DNA of 64,000 bases from Tolypocladium sp. Sup5 PDA-1. Lineage: Eukaryota; Ascomycota; Sordariomycetes; Hypocreales; Ophiocordycipitaceae. The notes beneath the pieces were generated by a model that ran no database searches, was not told the DNA's origin, and saw only the letters and a program-made list of their open reading frames with translations. Location of the stretch: assembly GCA_000750105.3 (NCBI GenBank), contig JPHH03000019.1:372001-436000 (forward strand). The letters are read 5' to 3'. A program made the translations under genes and the position numbers. Below are positions 32,703 to 42,582 of the stretch, one piece after another; position 1 is the stretch's first letter, and each line of letters opens with the position of its first letter.

Positions 32703-34034
32703 GGTGACGGCGACTCAGTCCCGAGCCGTGTTCAAACTCTCGAGTAAAGGATAAGAATACAAGCAGGTGGTCTTCGCGTTGAGCCGGGTCTTCGGAGCGG
32801 GAGACGACGGGGTTTTAGTAGTACAATGGGGGAGTCTGTGGCTTCGCCGGGGGCGCCAAGAAGAGACTGGGGAGGAGTATGTAAGTATGCATGAACGAGA
32901 TTGTGTAAAGGAACGTGATATGATGTCAATGGGAGCCGGTCCCAAGTATGAGATGCGGGAAAAGGAGAGCAGAGAGTCCTCGTGCCGTGCATCGGGGAGG
33001 TGTCGCAGCGAGGGTGTGTCGCGAGGAAGAGATGGCTTACCTTGGCAGTCGTCATGTACGCGGCGGGTAGGCGATTCCGGCAACCGCCCAGGAAGTACCG
33101 ATGCATTCACGATTCAAGCAAGAGCCACGGTCTGCCGTGGTCCCATCGGGCCTTCATCCTGGACAGCAATAGCTCAGGCGGGCCTAGAGCGACATGGAGA
33201 CCCGGACCCTGGCATCTGCAATTCCTCCATCTCCGCTGCGGAGACGGACTACTCCGTAAAGACAACAGCAGAGTGCAAGTGGACCGTGGTCCACGGCTTC
33301 TGGAAGCTGTTGAGGCACCTCCATCGTTGGATGGGTGGATCAAGGAGGTGGATGCTTGGCAAATGTCAGTGGCGGCGTTGGCGGGAGGCGGTGCGGCAAC
33401 GCTACAGGGGGCTGAAGACGCTATAACGGCGCCTCTGGCTGGGCTTCAGGCGCTGCCCTGTCGTTGCGGTGACATCACCACTGGATAAGCTTAAATCGAC
33501 GATGACATATCCGCCCAACTTTCAGGAACACTTACCAGAACACACACGTTCCCGTCGTTGCCAGCCCGCCTTCACCGAAATCATCAGCAAGTGAGCTGTG
33601 AGACTCTGTCAACTGTGAGCACCCAGCACGCCGTCATCAGTGATCACTTTGTACGGAGAGTCGTTTCCACCGCCATCGGTCCGTTTGCAAAAGTGGCGAG
33701 CCGGGGCCTCGTCAATCACTTGACGCTGCGAGATATTAATATCCGTCGCCCCGCCAAGACGGATCTAAACCGCCAGTGTCTAATTCAGGTACCTTGCCGG
33801 CGGCGCCCCATCCACTGCCCAGCGCGTAAGGCGCGGCAATGGCAAGGCATCCATCACCAACCACCAGCTGCCGCCCGAACCTCTGCCGGCCGCGTGCATG
33901 CTTCATACCTCTTGCGCCAATTCTCGACTCAACCCAATCCGTCTAATGCCGTCTCTCATCCTTCATTGTCCTCCCACGCTGTTCCCGCGCGCACCATACT
34001 CTCTCGACAAACCCATCGACGACGCGATCGCAGC
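32703..34034. other. Divergent promoter region, sugar transporter and W-motif protein
   Basis: Upstream sequence for both flanking genes. The open frame continuing upstream of 34035 has no ATG, so it is taken as leader. A TACTCCGTA motif is at 33250-33258. A 220-codon frame at about 32767-33426 has no ATG at its start and no recognisable content. Confidence 0.45.
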
Positions 34035-35678
34035 ATGGCCCAGTTGAACAACGGCACCGCTCTGACAGAAGCGAACCTAGCTCGGGCAGGGCTGGCGGAA
34101 GATACAGAACGTCCCGGAGACGAAATACACGCTCCCCCGTCACTTGCCACGACTCTTACCCACAGCCCCGACCCGTCGGAAGAGCTGGCAAAAACGAGCG
34201 AGGAGAAGGAACGCGATTCTTTAATACGGAGACAGCGGATGAGATCGTATCCCGCATGGCAATTCAATGAGCAACGGCAGGCCGAATATGCTTGGCTCCT
34301 CGAGTCAAGATACCAAGCGTCACCCGGGAAAGGCCTTGGGGGCGACGATGATCTCTACAAGGTTGCCAAGGAGACTGTGAAGCGCCGCTGGATCGAGCAG
34401 GGTATCTGGCGGGACGGCTGGAGTTGGGACGACAAACCTACTGGAGCATGGAGCCACGAAGAATCCATACCAGACGAGTCTGAATTCGAGTCGGAGAACG
34501 AGTCTGAAGCTAGGGCAAACTCATTTCTACCCATAGGGGCCCCACGCCGGAGACGGCGCAAACCCGACGAGCATTTGCAATTGATGGCGGAGCGACGGAC
34601 ACTGCGTGAGCGCCAACGCGAGTTCTCTCGCCCCCTTTACCAGTTTGTAGCGCAAATGTCTATTCAGCGCGAACGGATACGGAGCGGCATGCGCCTGGAC
34701 GAGACTGGGAAACCGGAACCTCCTGACATCAACACGACGGCGTACGAATCAGTGAGGCGAGACTGGAAAGAACAAGGAATTTGGAGGAGGACATGGGGCG
34801 AAATGCCAGGGATGGCGGGGAAGCATGAGCATCCCCTCGACGAGGTTATGGCCGAGGAGACGGTGCCTCGTGGTTCCATGCGTTGGATAGACTCGGATCA
34901 ATTTGTCCGAGCAGAGAGCATGTCCGATGGCACCAACTACCGAGATATGTCGCACGGCAAGCCGGAAGCAGACGACGTAGCGGATCTACAGAATGGCAAC
35001 GAGGAGCACTCCTGCCGGGAGCCGTGTACGCCTCGATCGGCAGGAAGCTGGCAATTCCTTGAGCTTGCGGTAGGGCAGAGGACACCCCTAGCCGATACAA
35101 CCCTACCCAAAGGGACCACGGGCAGCACAAAACCGCTTTTTGACAGATTCGGTGCTCCATATCAAGCCACCGACGTGCCCGAGGCAGAGACAGTCGAAGC
35201 AAAACCCAAGAAGAAAAGACGCTCTGCTGCTCAAGAGCCAACCGGGCTGAGTGCATGGCTGATGGCCCCTGCCAAAGCAGAAGCAGAGTCACCCAAGGAG
35301 GAAGAGCACACGCCAAGGAAAAGCAAACGTCTGGAGGAAAAGTCCAAGTCTCCTGCCGGTTTGCACGAGGACGCTTCAGCAGACATGCGCAAGGGCGGAA
35401 CCAAGTCGAAGCCACGGAAGACGACGAGGCGGAATCAGAGGCTTGCGGAGGGATCTTCGCCAACCAAGGTCACGAAGAAGCCGCTTCGGAAGAGTACGCG
35501 CCAAAGAAATAGAAGCAATCCAGGCGTTGTCGGTGGCGCATTGCCAGCATGGACAATGACGAGGGGATTTGAGATGTTTCTTGGATTTAGCGAGCATTCT
35601 ATTCGAGTTTTGGCGAAGCACCAGCATCGACACCTGCGAGCAACTATGTTTCAATTTTACTTTACTTTCTCTCGTTAA
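34035..35678 (+). CDS. Uncharacterised protein with duplicated EQGIWR tryptophan motif and basic tail
   Basis: Single-exon frame of 547 residues from ATG at 34035, the first ATG of the frame. No known domain is recognised. It has an internal two-fold repeat: KRRWIEQGIWRDGW with W119 first, and RRDWKEQGIWRRTW with W244 first, 125 residues apart, each preceded by a basic helical segment (RRQRMRSYPAWQFNEQRQAE; RERQREFSRPLYQF). The middle is acidic and disordered. The C-terminal third is very rich in Lys/Arg/Ser/Thr-Pro (KSKPRKTTRRNQRLAEG, KKPLRKSTRQRNR), suggesting nuclear location and nucleic-acid contact. The last about 40 residues, after ALPAWTMTRGFEMFLG, are hydrophobic-aromatic. The function is unknown; the repeat suggests two copies of a small helical binding unit. 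Confidence 0.7.
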   Translation: MAQLNNGTALTEANLARAGLAEDTERPGDEIHAPPSLATTLTHSPDPSEELAKTSEEKERDSLIRRQRMRSYPAWQFNEQRQAEYAWLLESRYQASPGKGLGGDDDLYKVAKETVKRRWIEQGIWRDGWSWDDKPTGAWSHEESIPDESEFESENESEARANSFLPIGAPRRRRRKPDEHLQLMAERRTLRERQREFSRPLYQFVAQMSIQRERIRSGMRLDETGKPEPPDINTTAYESVRRDWKEQGIWRRTWGEMPGMAGKHEHPLDEVMAEETVPRGSMRWIDSDQFVRAESMSDGTNYRDMSHGKPEADDVADLQNGNEEHSCREPCTPRSAGSWQFLELAVGQRTPLADTTLPKGTTGSTKPLFDRFGAPYQATDVPEAETVEAKPKKKRRSAAQEPTGLSAWLMAPAKAEAESPKEEEHTPRKSKRLEEKSKSPAGLHEDASADMRKGGTKSKPRKTTRRNQRLAEGSSPTKVTKKPLRKSTRQRNRSNPGVVGGALPAWTMTRGFEMFLGFSEHSIRVLAKHQHRHLRATMFQFYFTFSR

Positions 35679-36515
35679 CAGCAATCCACGATCATTATCA
35701 TGTGCGACGCCCCTTTCTCAAACGGTCGAGCCGGAGATTTGACAAAGCTGGTGGGCTGTGTGATCTCTCATACTCCACCCCTCCTGGTGCAGCGATATAA
35801 AGGTTGGGATGTAATCATCGGAATGGCTCCGATAGCTATATGGGGAATGAAACCGCAAAGCACCATTGAGACTCCTCCAACCCATATCCAATCCGAGGCG
35901 GCTCCAGCGGTATCCAAATACCCCCGAAAGGATCCAAGAATCGTAGACTGGCGCATCTCGATCTAAGGGCACCACCATCCTGGTATAGGCTGCTTCGATC
36001 TCGGCTTCTTCCGCGGACCTCGGGGAATTCATCAATATGGCGAACCCGAGCCACTACGGAAGGTAGAGCCATATGTTGAAGGGGTTACAGCATAAGGAAG
36101 AGATATGCAAGGAATGAAACGGCTCTCCGTTCCCAACCCCGACTGTGAATGACCCTTGATGTTAACGAAGTGGACTTGTATGTTGCCTTCTAGTGACGGA
36201 ATTTTCAGAGCCTGTCCTGGTTCCAGGCACATCCTCACCTCTTCCTCGGTCCACTTCTACCGCCATAGCTTGGAGAGAGGAGTCTGTAGATGACAGCAAC
36301 CGATGTCCTAGCATTGATGGTGAAGTAGTCGAGTGAGCACAGGCTAGGCCAGTGACTGGAGTTGGGGCCGGAGGCTCGCACACGGACGGCTTCAGCGACG
36401 CCTTCGAGCAATGTCTAGAAGCGTTGGTATATGGTCCTGCTTGAAGTGTAATTTTGGATATATTATACACCTTTGTTAAAGTCGCCCCCGGGGAGGAACC
36501 TGGCATACAGTGCTC

Positions 36516-36535
36516 CTCCGGTTCAAGAACCGGAG
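36516..36535. repeat. Perfect 8-bp hairpin with CAAG loop
   Basis: CTCCGGTT and AACCGGAG flank the loop CAAG. The sequence superficially resembles a tRNA T-arm, but no acceptor or anticodon arm surrounds it. Confidence 0.6.
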
Positions 36536-37367
36536 CTCGCTCTGCGGATTAAGGGTCTTGTCGGTAGCCATCAGCCGTATTGACGGCACTGCAGGCCATG
36601 AAGACGACTTTTCTCAAGCGATCAACGCTGGGTCCTCGAGCAAAGGTTCGGCATCGGGTAAAACTAGGAAATGAACTGTTTCTATGACGATCGATGTTTA
36701 TATGTTAGTGTTGCAGAGTTGCTCTGCTGGATACCAGGGCTAGGCACAACGACCCATGGTCACCCGAGCTGAGGAACGAAACTCGCGCACAAAATGCCGT
36801 CGATGGCTTAGCATCACTAGATGCTACAAACTTGAGAATCGCTCCATAGCCTGGAGAAGCCCTTGCGGTGATCCTAGTTTTCCGCACATCTCAGTACGCC
36901 TTTACAAATTACAATAGTCCGAGCTTACAGACTTTCCTTGTCGCTCAACCGGTGGCGCGGCGTCGCAAAGCGTTACACGCCATTGGTCCCTCCTCGCAGC
37001 CCCTACCCAAATGAGTACGTGAAGCTATTCAGACAGTGAGACTGGCGCTCGGTCCCCATGGTAAGGCTGCCCTGGCAGAGGCAATGAATGCAAGCAAACA
37101 ATACTTCTTACCGGGGCACGCTTGCTGAAGCCATATCGACAAAGTCACCATTGATGGTTCTGAACATTCGGTTCAACACAAGTTGCTCTGGCGCAACGCC
37201 CACAAAGCCCCCCGTTGGAAGAGTCATTCGAGGGGTCACCTCTCCAAGGCAAAGCCGGAAACATTTTGCCGAAAGGACAAAAAAAGATGACGCAAACATT
37301 GCGGAGTACCATGCCAGGCAAGAAGAGCAGCAAAAAAAATATCGAGCGAAGCGTTGCTTCGCCCGGC

Positions 37368-37373
37368 AAAAAA
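37368..37373 (-). terminator. Pol III T-run terminator of tRNA-Phe
   Basis: Six A residues on the plus strand read as TTTTTT on the minus strand, two bases after the tRNA discriminator base. This is the usual RNA polymerase III stop signal. Confidence 0.8.
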
Positions 37374-37375
37374 TA

Positions 37376-37473
37376 TGCGGCCAGTGTGACTCGAACACAC
37401 GACCTTCAGATAGGCATCCGTAGGATTGAAGTTTTACTTCAGTCTGACGATCTCCCAGCTAATCTATGGCCGC
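37376..37473 (-). tRNA. tRNA-Phe (anticodon GAA) with 25-base intron
   Basis: The minus strand folds as a complete tRNA. The acceptor stem GCGGCCA/TGGCCGC is perfectly paired, with discriminator A (37376). The D-arm is GATT-AGCTGGGA-GATC with the GG pair kept. The anticodon stem is TCAGA/TCTGA with loop CTGAAG-A and anticodon GAA. The variable loop is AGGTC and the T-arm GTGTG-TTCGAGT-CACAC. An intron of 25 bases (37412-37436) sits one base after the anticodon, at the standard position 37/38, and contains ACTTCA, able to pair with the anticodon region as expected for tRNA splicing. Compared with usual fungal tRNA-Phe, the D-stem is GATT/GATC rather than GCTC/GAGC, so the A-box is non-consensus. 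The gene should be functional given full pairing and a T6 terminator. Confidence 0.88.
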
Positions 37474-38228
37474 AACTTGATGTGGAAGCAGGTGCATTAT
37501 TTTAGTATATGTTGGTAAGCCCCATCTTAGACTCCATCCAATCTCCCCACTTGCCCACATCCGCAAGATCCACAGATTGCACGGTGGCTTGCCAGTCAAA
37601 CGGCACAAAAGAGCCTGCTAAGACGGGTCTTGATTAAACTTGTGTATGGCAGTGAGATGTAGCGAACAAAGGCAAGTGCCACTCGTGAGAGCGAACCGTG
37701 TGGCCTGCCCGATGTTCTTGTTTGCTGGGTGTAAAAGGAGCCCACCTACCCTAGAGCCGTGCTCATATTCAGGCAATCGACCTTTGCTATCCCAAACACA
37801 GCGGTCTATCCTGTTAAAGCAGTGATTTATTAATATGAAGTTCACAGTAGGTGTATCAGTAGATTGACATGGCCCTCATGCCAACGTTTTGTGTGGGATG
37901 GTTAAGAAGCGCTGAGTGCCTTGTGATGCAGCTCAAATAGTACAACACTTTCATCACAACCCCCGCAGTTCAAGATCTCTCTGGCAGCCTCCAATACTCT
38001 TAAACTCTATTCATCTGCAAAATACTCATGCATCGCACGCTGAGCACTCACTCCAAGATTTAATGGGAAGTGGAGTATTCTGCCCGATTGGGAAGCAAGC
38101 CCTCGGAGACACGGAGCATTACACCGGCCCGGCAACTCTCGCTGCCTTGTTGGCCGGATTTACTCCACAGGTCTGACTTCAACACGACGTCCTCCCAACA
38201 GCGCGTCCTTGCAATGTAGCCCAGGGCC
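37474..38228. other. Spacer and promoter of Zn2Cys6 regulator
   Basis: Upstream region of the regulator gene and of tRNA-Phe. No coding content recognised. Confidence 0.4.
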
Positions 38229-40489
38229 ATGGCGGCGTGCGAGGAGTGCTACCGCCGCAAGACCCGGTGCGACCGCGCGCAGCCTCGCTGCAGCTCCTGC
38301 GTGCGGCGCGGCGCGCGCTGCGTGTTCCCGGGCAAGGCTCACCACCGGCACATGCGGCAGCGCCGGCTGCAGGACCTGGACCAGAGGCTGCAGTCGCTTG
38401 AGAAGGAGAATCGGCGGCTCAGGGAACTCTCGCCTCAGGAACAAGAACAGTCTGGTGCCGAGGATGGAGAGGACTCGGGGAGTGAGCAGAGGGATGCTGT
38501 GCTGGACCTTGAGACTCCCAAGACAGACTCGCTCTCCGGCTCTCCAAGGGATATCGACGAGGACATGGAACCGGTGCCTGCGTCTGGTCACTCTCCCCAA
38601 CGCGCAGCGACGTCCACTGCCGACCCAGACGGGAGACAGGTGCGCACTCGCTATCTTGGATCGAGCATCGGCGTCGGCTTCGTCGACATGGTCGAGCAGG
38701 TCCTGGGCTCGACCGACTCTCCCGCCTCTGAGCCCACGCCCATCTTCGAGCATGTGACGGACGCATACCGCAAGCCCAGCGCATCCACGCCCGGCACACT
38801 CCAGCCCATGCCGTCCTCGGGACTCCCCGAAAAGACCACCGCCCTGCAGCTCGTCGCCGCCTACTTTGCCCACTGGCACGTCACCTTCCCGCTCCTCTAC
38901 CGCCCGTCCTTCACGGACCTCGTGGAGCGCATCTACGACGACCCCGAGATCCACCGCCGGGACCCGGCCCGGGCGTTTGTCTTCGACATGGTGCTCGCGC
39001 TGGGCTCCGCCGCCTGCAACCGCTTCGAGTGGTCGCCCAAGGACACCGAGGCGCACTTCCGGCGGGCCACGGCGCGCCTGGACGCGGTCCTGCAGCACCG
39101 CGACGTCCGCGCGCTGCAGGCCTACCTCCTGTGCTGCCAGTACGGCATCCACGCGAGCCTGCGCGACACGGCCGAGAGCATGTGGGAGCTGCTCGGCAAG
39201 GCTGGGCGGCTGTGCATGGAGCTCGGGCTGCATCAGTCGACGGCTTCGCAGCGTGCGGCGAGGGCGGATGTACACCTGACGGGCAAGATCCCGGAAGCTG
39301 TGCGCCCGGAGATGCGTATACGGTGTTTCTGGTGTTTCTACTCTCTCGAGCGGTGAGTTAGCCCCACGGAGCCTTTCAGTACCGTGTATCGTCGCTGATG
39401 AGTTGTAGGATCGTGAGCGTGACGCTCGGAAGGCCGCTTGTGCCGTCTGACGATGATATTGCCACGCCGCTGCCGTCAACACACAACGACGACGAGATAA
39501 TGACGGCAGACGCAACCCGCAACAGCCCTCCGATATCTCCATTTCTTCAGCACATCCAAATCCGAAAGATCCTCTCCAAGGCACACCGGTTTCTAAACAC
39601 CAGCACGACCACTAGGGGTTTGCCCCTGCACGAAAAGCAGTCCATCCGTGAGGGGCTGCTGGACGAGCTAGACGAGTGGAAGGCCCAGGTCCCCCAGCTC
39701 AGTCTCGAGCGGCGAACCGAGGGCTCGACAGCGCTGTCCTCGTTCACCTTCCAGAGCTGGTACGAGGCCATCTACCACACGACGGTCCTATTCCTCTTCC
39801 GCCCGTCGCCTACCTTCCCATCCAGCTGTCTACAGAGCTTGTCCGACGATGAAGGCGCACTAAAGCGCATATGGGAGTCTTCGCGGGGCACTATTGCCAA
39901 GTACAAGGACGTCCTCCAAGCACGAAGGCTCAACTACTCGTGGATCTGCCTCTACACCATCTTCATGGCAGGTTTGGCAAACATCTACAGCATTGCGTGC
40001 CTGGCCCAGCGACATAGCTTGGATGCGAGCTCCTTTCTACCGCCATTCCTGGAAGCCCTCACGGATATAAGGGACTGCTCCAACATCATGATTGCCATCT
40101 GCGAGCGCTGGGACGACGTGCGCAGCTCCTGTGAGATATACAGCCGGCTCAGCAACAGTGCTGTCGCCGAGCTCTTCAAGGCCCAGCTCCTGGACGCGCG
40201 CAAGCTGGCCACAAATACGCGATCACGTATGCCGTCGAAGGACGCCGAAGGAGAACCGCAAGAGGATGAATGGCACAACAGCTCGGCCCAGGGCGGCGAA
40301 GACACTGCGACTCAGCAGTCAGACCTGGCTCAAGATGTTGATGTCATTGACCCGACTCGACAGTTTGACCATATAAATGACTTCCAGCACCTGTTCCAGG
40401 ACGTTCGAGCAAGTCTCTACGGCGGCCACGACGGTGCCAATGAGGTTCTGATGGGCCTGGACAGGGAATGGTTCGAAGACGTTCCCTGA
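38229..40489 (+). CDS. Zn(II)2Cys6 fungal transcription factor with coiled coil
   Basis: Two exons, 38229-39352 and 39409-40489 (734 residues). The 56-base intron starts GTGAGT, has a CTGAT-type branch and ends GTAG, joining YSLER-IVSVTLGRP. The binuclear zinc cluster is at the very N-terminus with C4, C7, C14, C21, C24, C31 (CX2CX6CX6CX2CX6C), followed directly by a leucine-rich coiled coil (LQDLDQRLQSLEKENRRLREL) for dimerisation. A Ser/Asp-rich linker leads to the middle homology (Fungal_trans) domain: AAYFAHWHVTFPLLYRPSFT, MVLALGSAAC, RALQAYLLCCQYGI and the junction segment FWCFYSLERIVSVTLGRPL, which is diagnostic for the family. It is a nuclear DNA-binding regulator. Its 3' end faces the CoA-transferase gene only 83 bases away, so it could regulate that locus. 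No target is proven. Confidence 0.93.
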
Positions 40490-40572
40490 TCTGGGGGTGC
40501 TTGAACCTGTGGAGTCTATTCTGGCCGTCTTTGAAGCAGCCATCGATTTATGCACACGCACCTCGCCGCACG

Positions 40573-42181
40573 CTAAACGATCTTGTCCCGTCGGAGCTGC
40601 GAGATCTCCTGCGCGTCAATTCCAATCTCTCCCAACACGGCGTCCGTGTGCTCCCCCAGCCGCGGCGCCTTTGAACGGATGGAGGGTTTGTGGTGACTGA
40701 ACTTGACCGGAATTCCTGGAAGTTGTTAGGAACGGAGCCCGGCAGCGAATTGTGCCTCTACTTACCGAGCACTTTGACCTGGCCAGAGACGGCCGAGTCG
40801 TCCTCGATTGTCTCGACCATGTTGCCCGCCAGCGTCTGGGGATGGGAAAACACCCTCTCCATGGTATTGATCGGACCATAAGGCATCCCGCTTCCCTCAA
40901 ACACCTCCAACCACTCATCCGTCGACTTTTGCGAAAACAAGTCATCCAGGATCCGATTCAGCTCCCTCCTATTCTTCACCCGAGCATCATTGTCCACAAA
41001 CCTCTCGTCGCCGCCCAGCGCCTCATCCCCCAGCAGCCGACACAGTTTGACAAACTGGCGATTATTCACCGCGCCCGCCACGAAGAACGCGTCCGCGGTG
41101 CGGAAGCAGTCGTACGGCACGATGCTCGGGTGTCCCGTGCCCCAGCGGCGTGCCTCCTGGCCGCCGTTGAGCCACGACATGGCCACGTTGGCGAGCAGCG
41201 AGACCTGCGCCTCGAAGAGCGACGTGTCGACCTGCTGGCCGTGGCCGGTGGCGTCGCGGGCGCGCAGGGCGGCGAGGATGGCGCCGTGCATGTACAGGCC
41301 GGTGCACATGTCCGTCAGGCCGACGCCGGGCTTCATGGGACGGCCGTCGGGCTCGCCGGTGATTTGGAGGAGGCCGCCTTCTGCGGCGGCGATGACGTCG
41401 TATCCGGCGCGTTTGGCGTAGGGCCCTGTCCGTCCGTAGCCTGAAGGAGGCTCAGTCAGATCTCCTCGAGCTTGGGGACGCAGGTTGCGCGCTTACCGGA
41501 GATGCTGGCGTGGATGACGGTTGGATTGACCTCGCGGAGCTGCTCATAGCCGATCTTCAGGTCTTCCATCTTGCCGGGAATAAAGTTGTCGATCCTTCAT
41601 TCTGGTCAGCTGCTCGTCGCTTGTGGAAGGTCAAGCATGGAACGTACACTACGTCGGCACGCTTGGCGAGCTTGAGGAGAATGTCACGCCCCTTGTCGCT
41701 CTTCAGGTCGAGCGTCACTGATCGTTTGTTGCGATTGATCGTTGTAAAGTACGCAGACACCTCCTTGTTGCCTGGCTTCCATATCTCTTGCTCACCGGCG
41801 GTACGCCACGAGCGTGTATCGTCCTAGAGTTGTATTACTCTCTGCCTCCTCACAGTTAGGGTAGATATAGACGTACCCCTACGGATGGCTGTTCAATCTT
41901 GATGACATCTGCTCCATAGTCTGCGAGGATTTGCGTGCAGAAAGGCCCCTTTCAATGTCTTTAGTACACCCCAGCAAGTGGAGCAGCGGTATACACACGG
42001 CCAAGACCCTGGATAGGTCGAGTATCCTGACTCCCTTCAAAGGCCCTGTGTTTTCAGGCGCCGTGTGCGAGAACCTGACAGGTATCCTTCTCTGTAAAGT
42101 AGACCGAATGGCTGGTCGAGTTCGACTGACAAACGCCGAGGCGCGGGAAACAGCCTTGATAGGCATCCCGGCGCTCATCAT
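40573..42181 (-). CDS. Class III CoA-transferase, SUGCT-like, probably mitochondrial
   Basis: Six exons on the minus strand: 42181-41999, 41948-41877, 41823-41648, 41594-41497, 41440-40766, 40715-40573, totalling 448 residues. Phases are consistent throughout. Two acceptors are AAG rather than CAG/TAG. The N-terminus is Arg/Ser/Ala-rich without acidic residues (SAGMPIKAVSRASAFVSRTR), a mitochondrial presequence; ATGs at 42178 and 42256 are alternative starts. The enzyme body shows VRILDLSRVLAGPFCTQILAD, INRNKRSVTLDLK, SISGYGRTGP, RAGYDVIAAAEGGLLQITG, the catalytic aspartate D248 in GQQVDTSLFEAQ, and WGTGHPSIVPYDCFRT. The last segments match human SUGCT (succinate:glutarate CoA-transferase) better than formyl-CoA transferases. 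It should move CoA from succinyl-CoA to a dicarboxylate. It is divergent with the acyl-CoA dehydrogenase gene, 401 bases apart. Confidence 0.9.
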
Positions 42182-42582
42182 CTGAGAAGTCCAAGTTTTG
42201 GCAAGGCAGGCTGACGGGCGGCAATATTGACAACAATTAATGGGCATTTCGTTCATTTATGAGCTGTTCAAAATACACCGACATACGAAGTACACGCGAC
42301 GCTGCAGTGTAACCCTCGGCACACACCCACGGCCCCGCGGGGCCGATATCACCAGGTGTTTGGGTCTTCGGCTTTCGGGCCCGATCCCTGGAATCTGGGG
42401 ATGCGGGGAGCATCAATGCATCGGAGCGCGGGGCCGAGGCTCGTTTGACCTCTTAAATGTTGTCAATTGTCATATGACGTCCTTGCCATACGTAAATGCA
42501 TATCAATTGATTCAGCCAGAACATCCTCGGAATAAACACAATTTGTGTGTTTCGTCGTACTAATTATTAGCTGCTGTCCGAA
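42182..42582. promoter_or_regulatory. Bidirectional promoter of CoA-transferase and acyl-CoA dehydrogenase genes
   Basis: 401 bases separate the two start codons. No other gene fits. A shared regulatory region is likely and would allow co-regulation, but specific operators cannot be assigned. A GC-rich patch at about 42300-42450 is flanked by AT-rich DNA. Confidence 0.5.

Larger units (their letters stand above)
35679..37375. other. 1.7 kb gene-poor spacer
   Basis: No supportable protein gene. A perfect 8-base hairpin lies at 36516-36535. Two overlapping frames of about 90-105 codons near 35700-36035 on opposite strands are not convincing. The 3' end carries the Pol III terminator of the tRNA. 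Confidence 0.45.

Noticed and set aside
32767..33426. 220-codon frame between the sugar transporter and the W-motif gene
   Set aside because: Starts with GTG, is unrecognisable and occupies the divergent promoter.
35718..36035. 105-codon minus-strand frame with an unusual Trp/Tyr-rich composition
   Set aside because: Overlaps another short frame on the plus strand; no similarity recognised. It could be a remnant, but evidence is too thin to list.
36516..36535. T-arm-like hairpin that could belong to a second tRNA
   Set aside because: The loop has only four bases, and no acceptor, D or anticodon stems can be built around it.
38160..39584. 474-codon minus-strand frame across the first Zn2Cys6 gene
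   Set aside because: Antisense shadow of the regulator; no recognisable domains.
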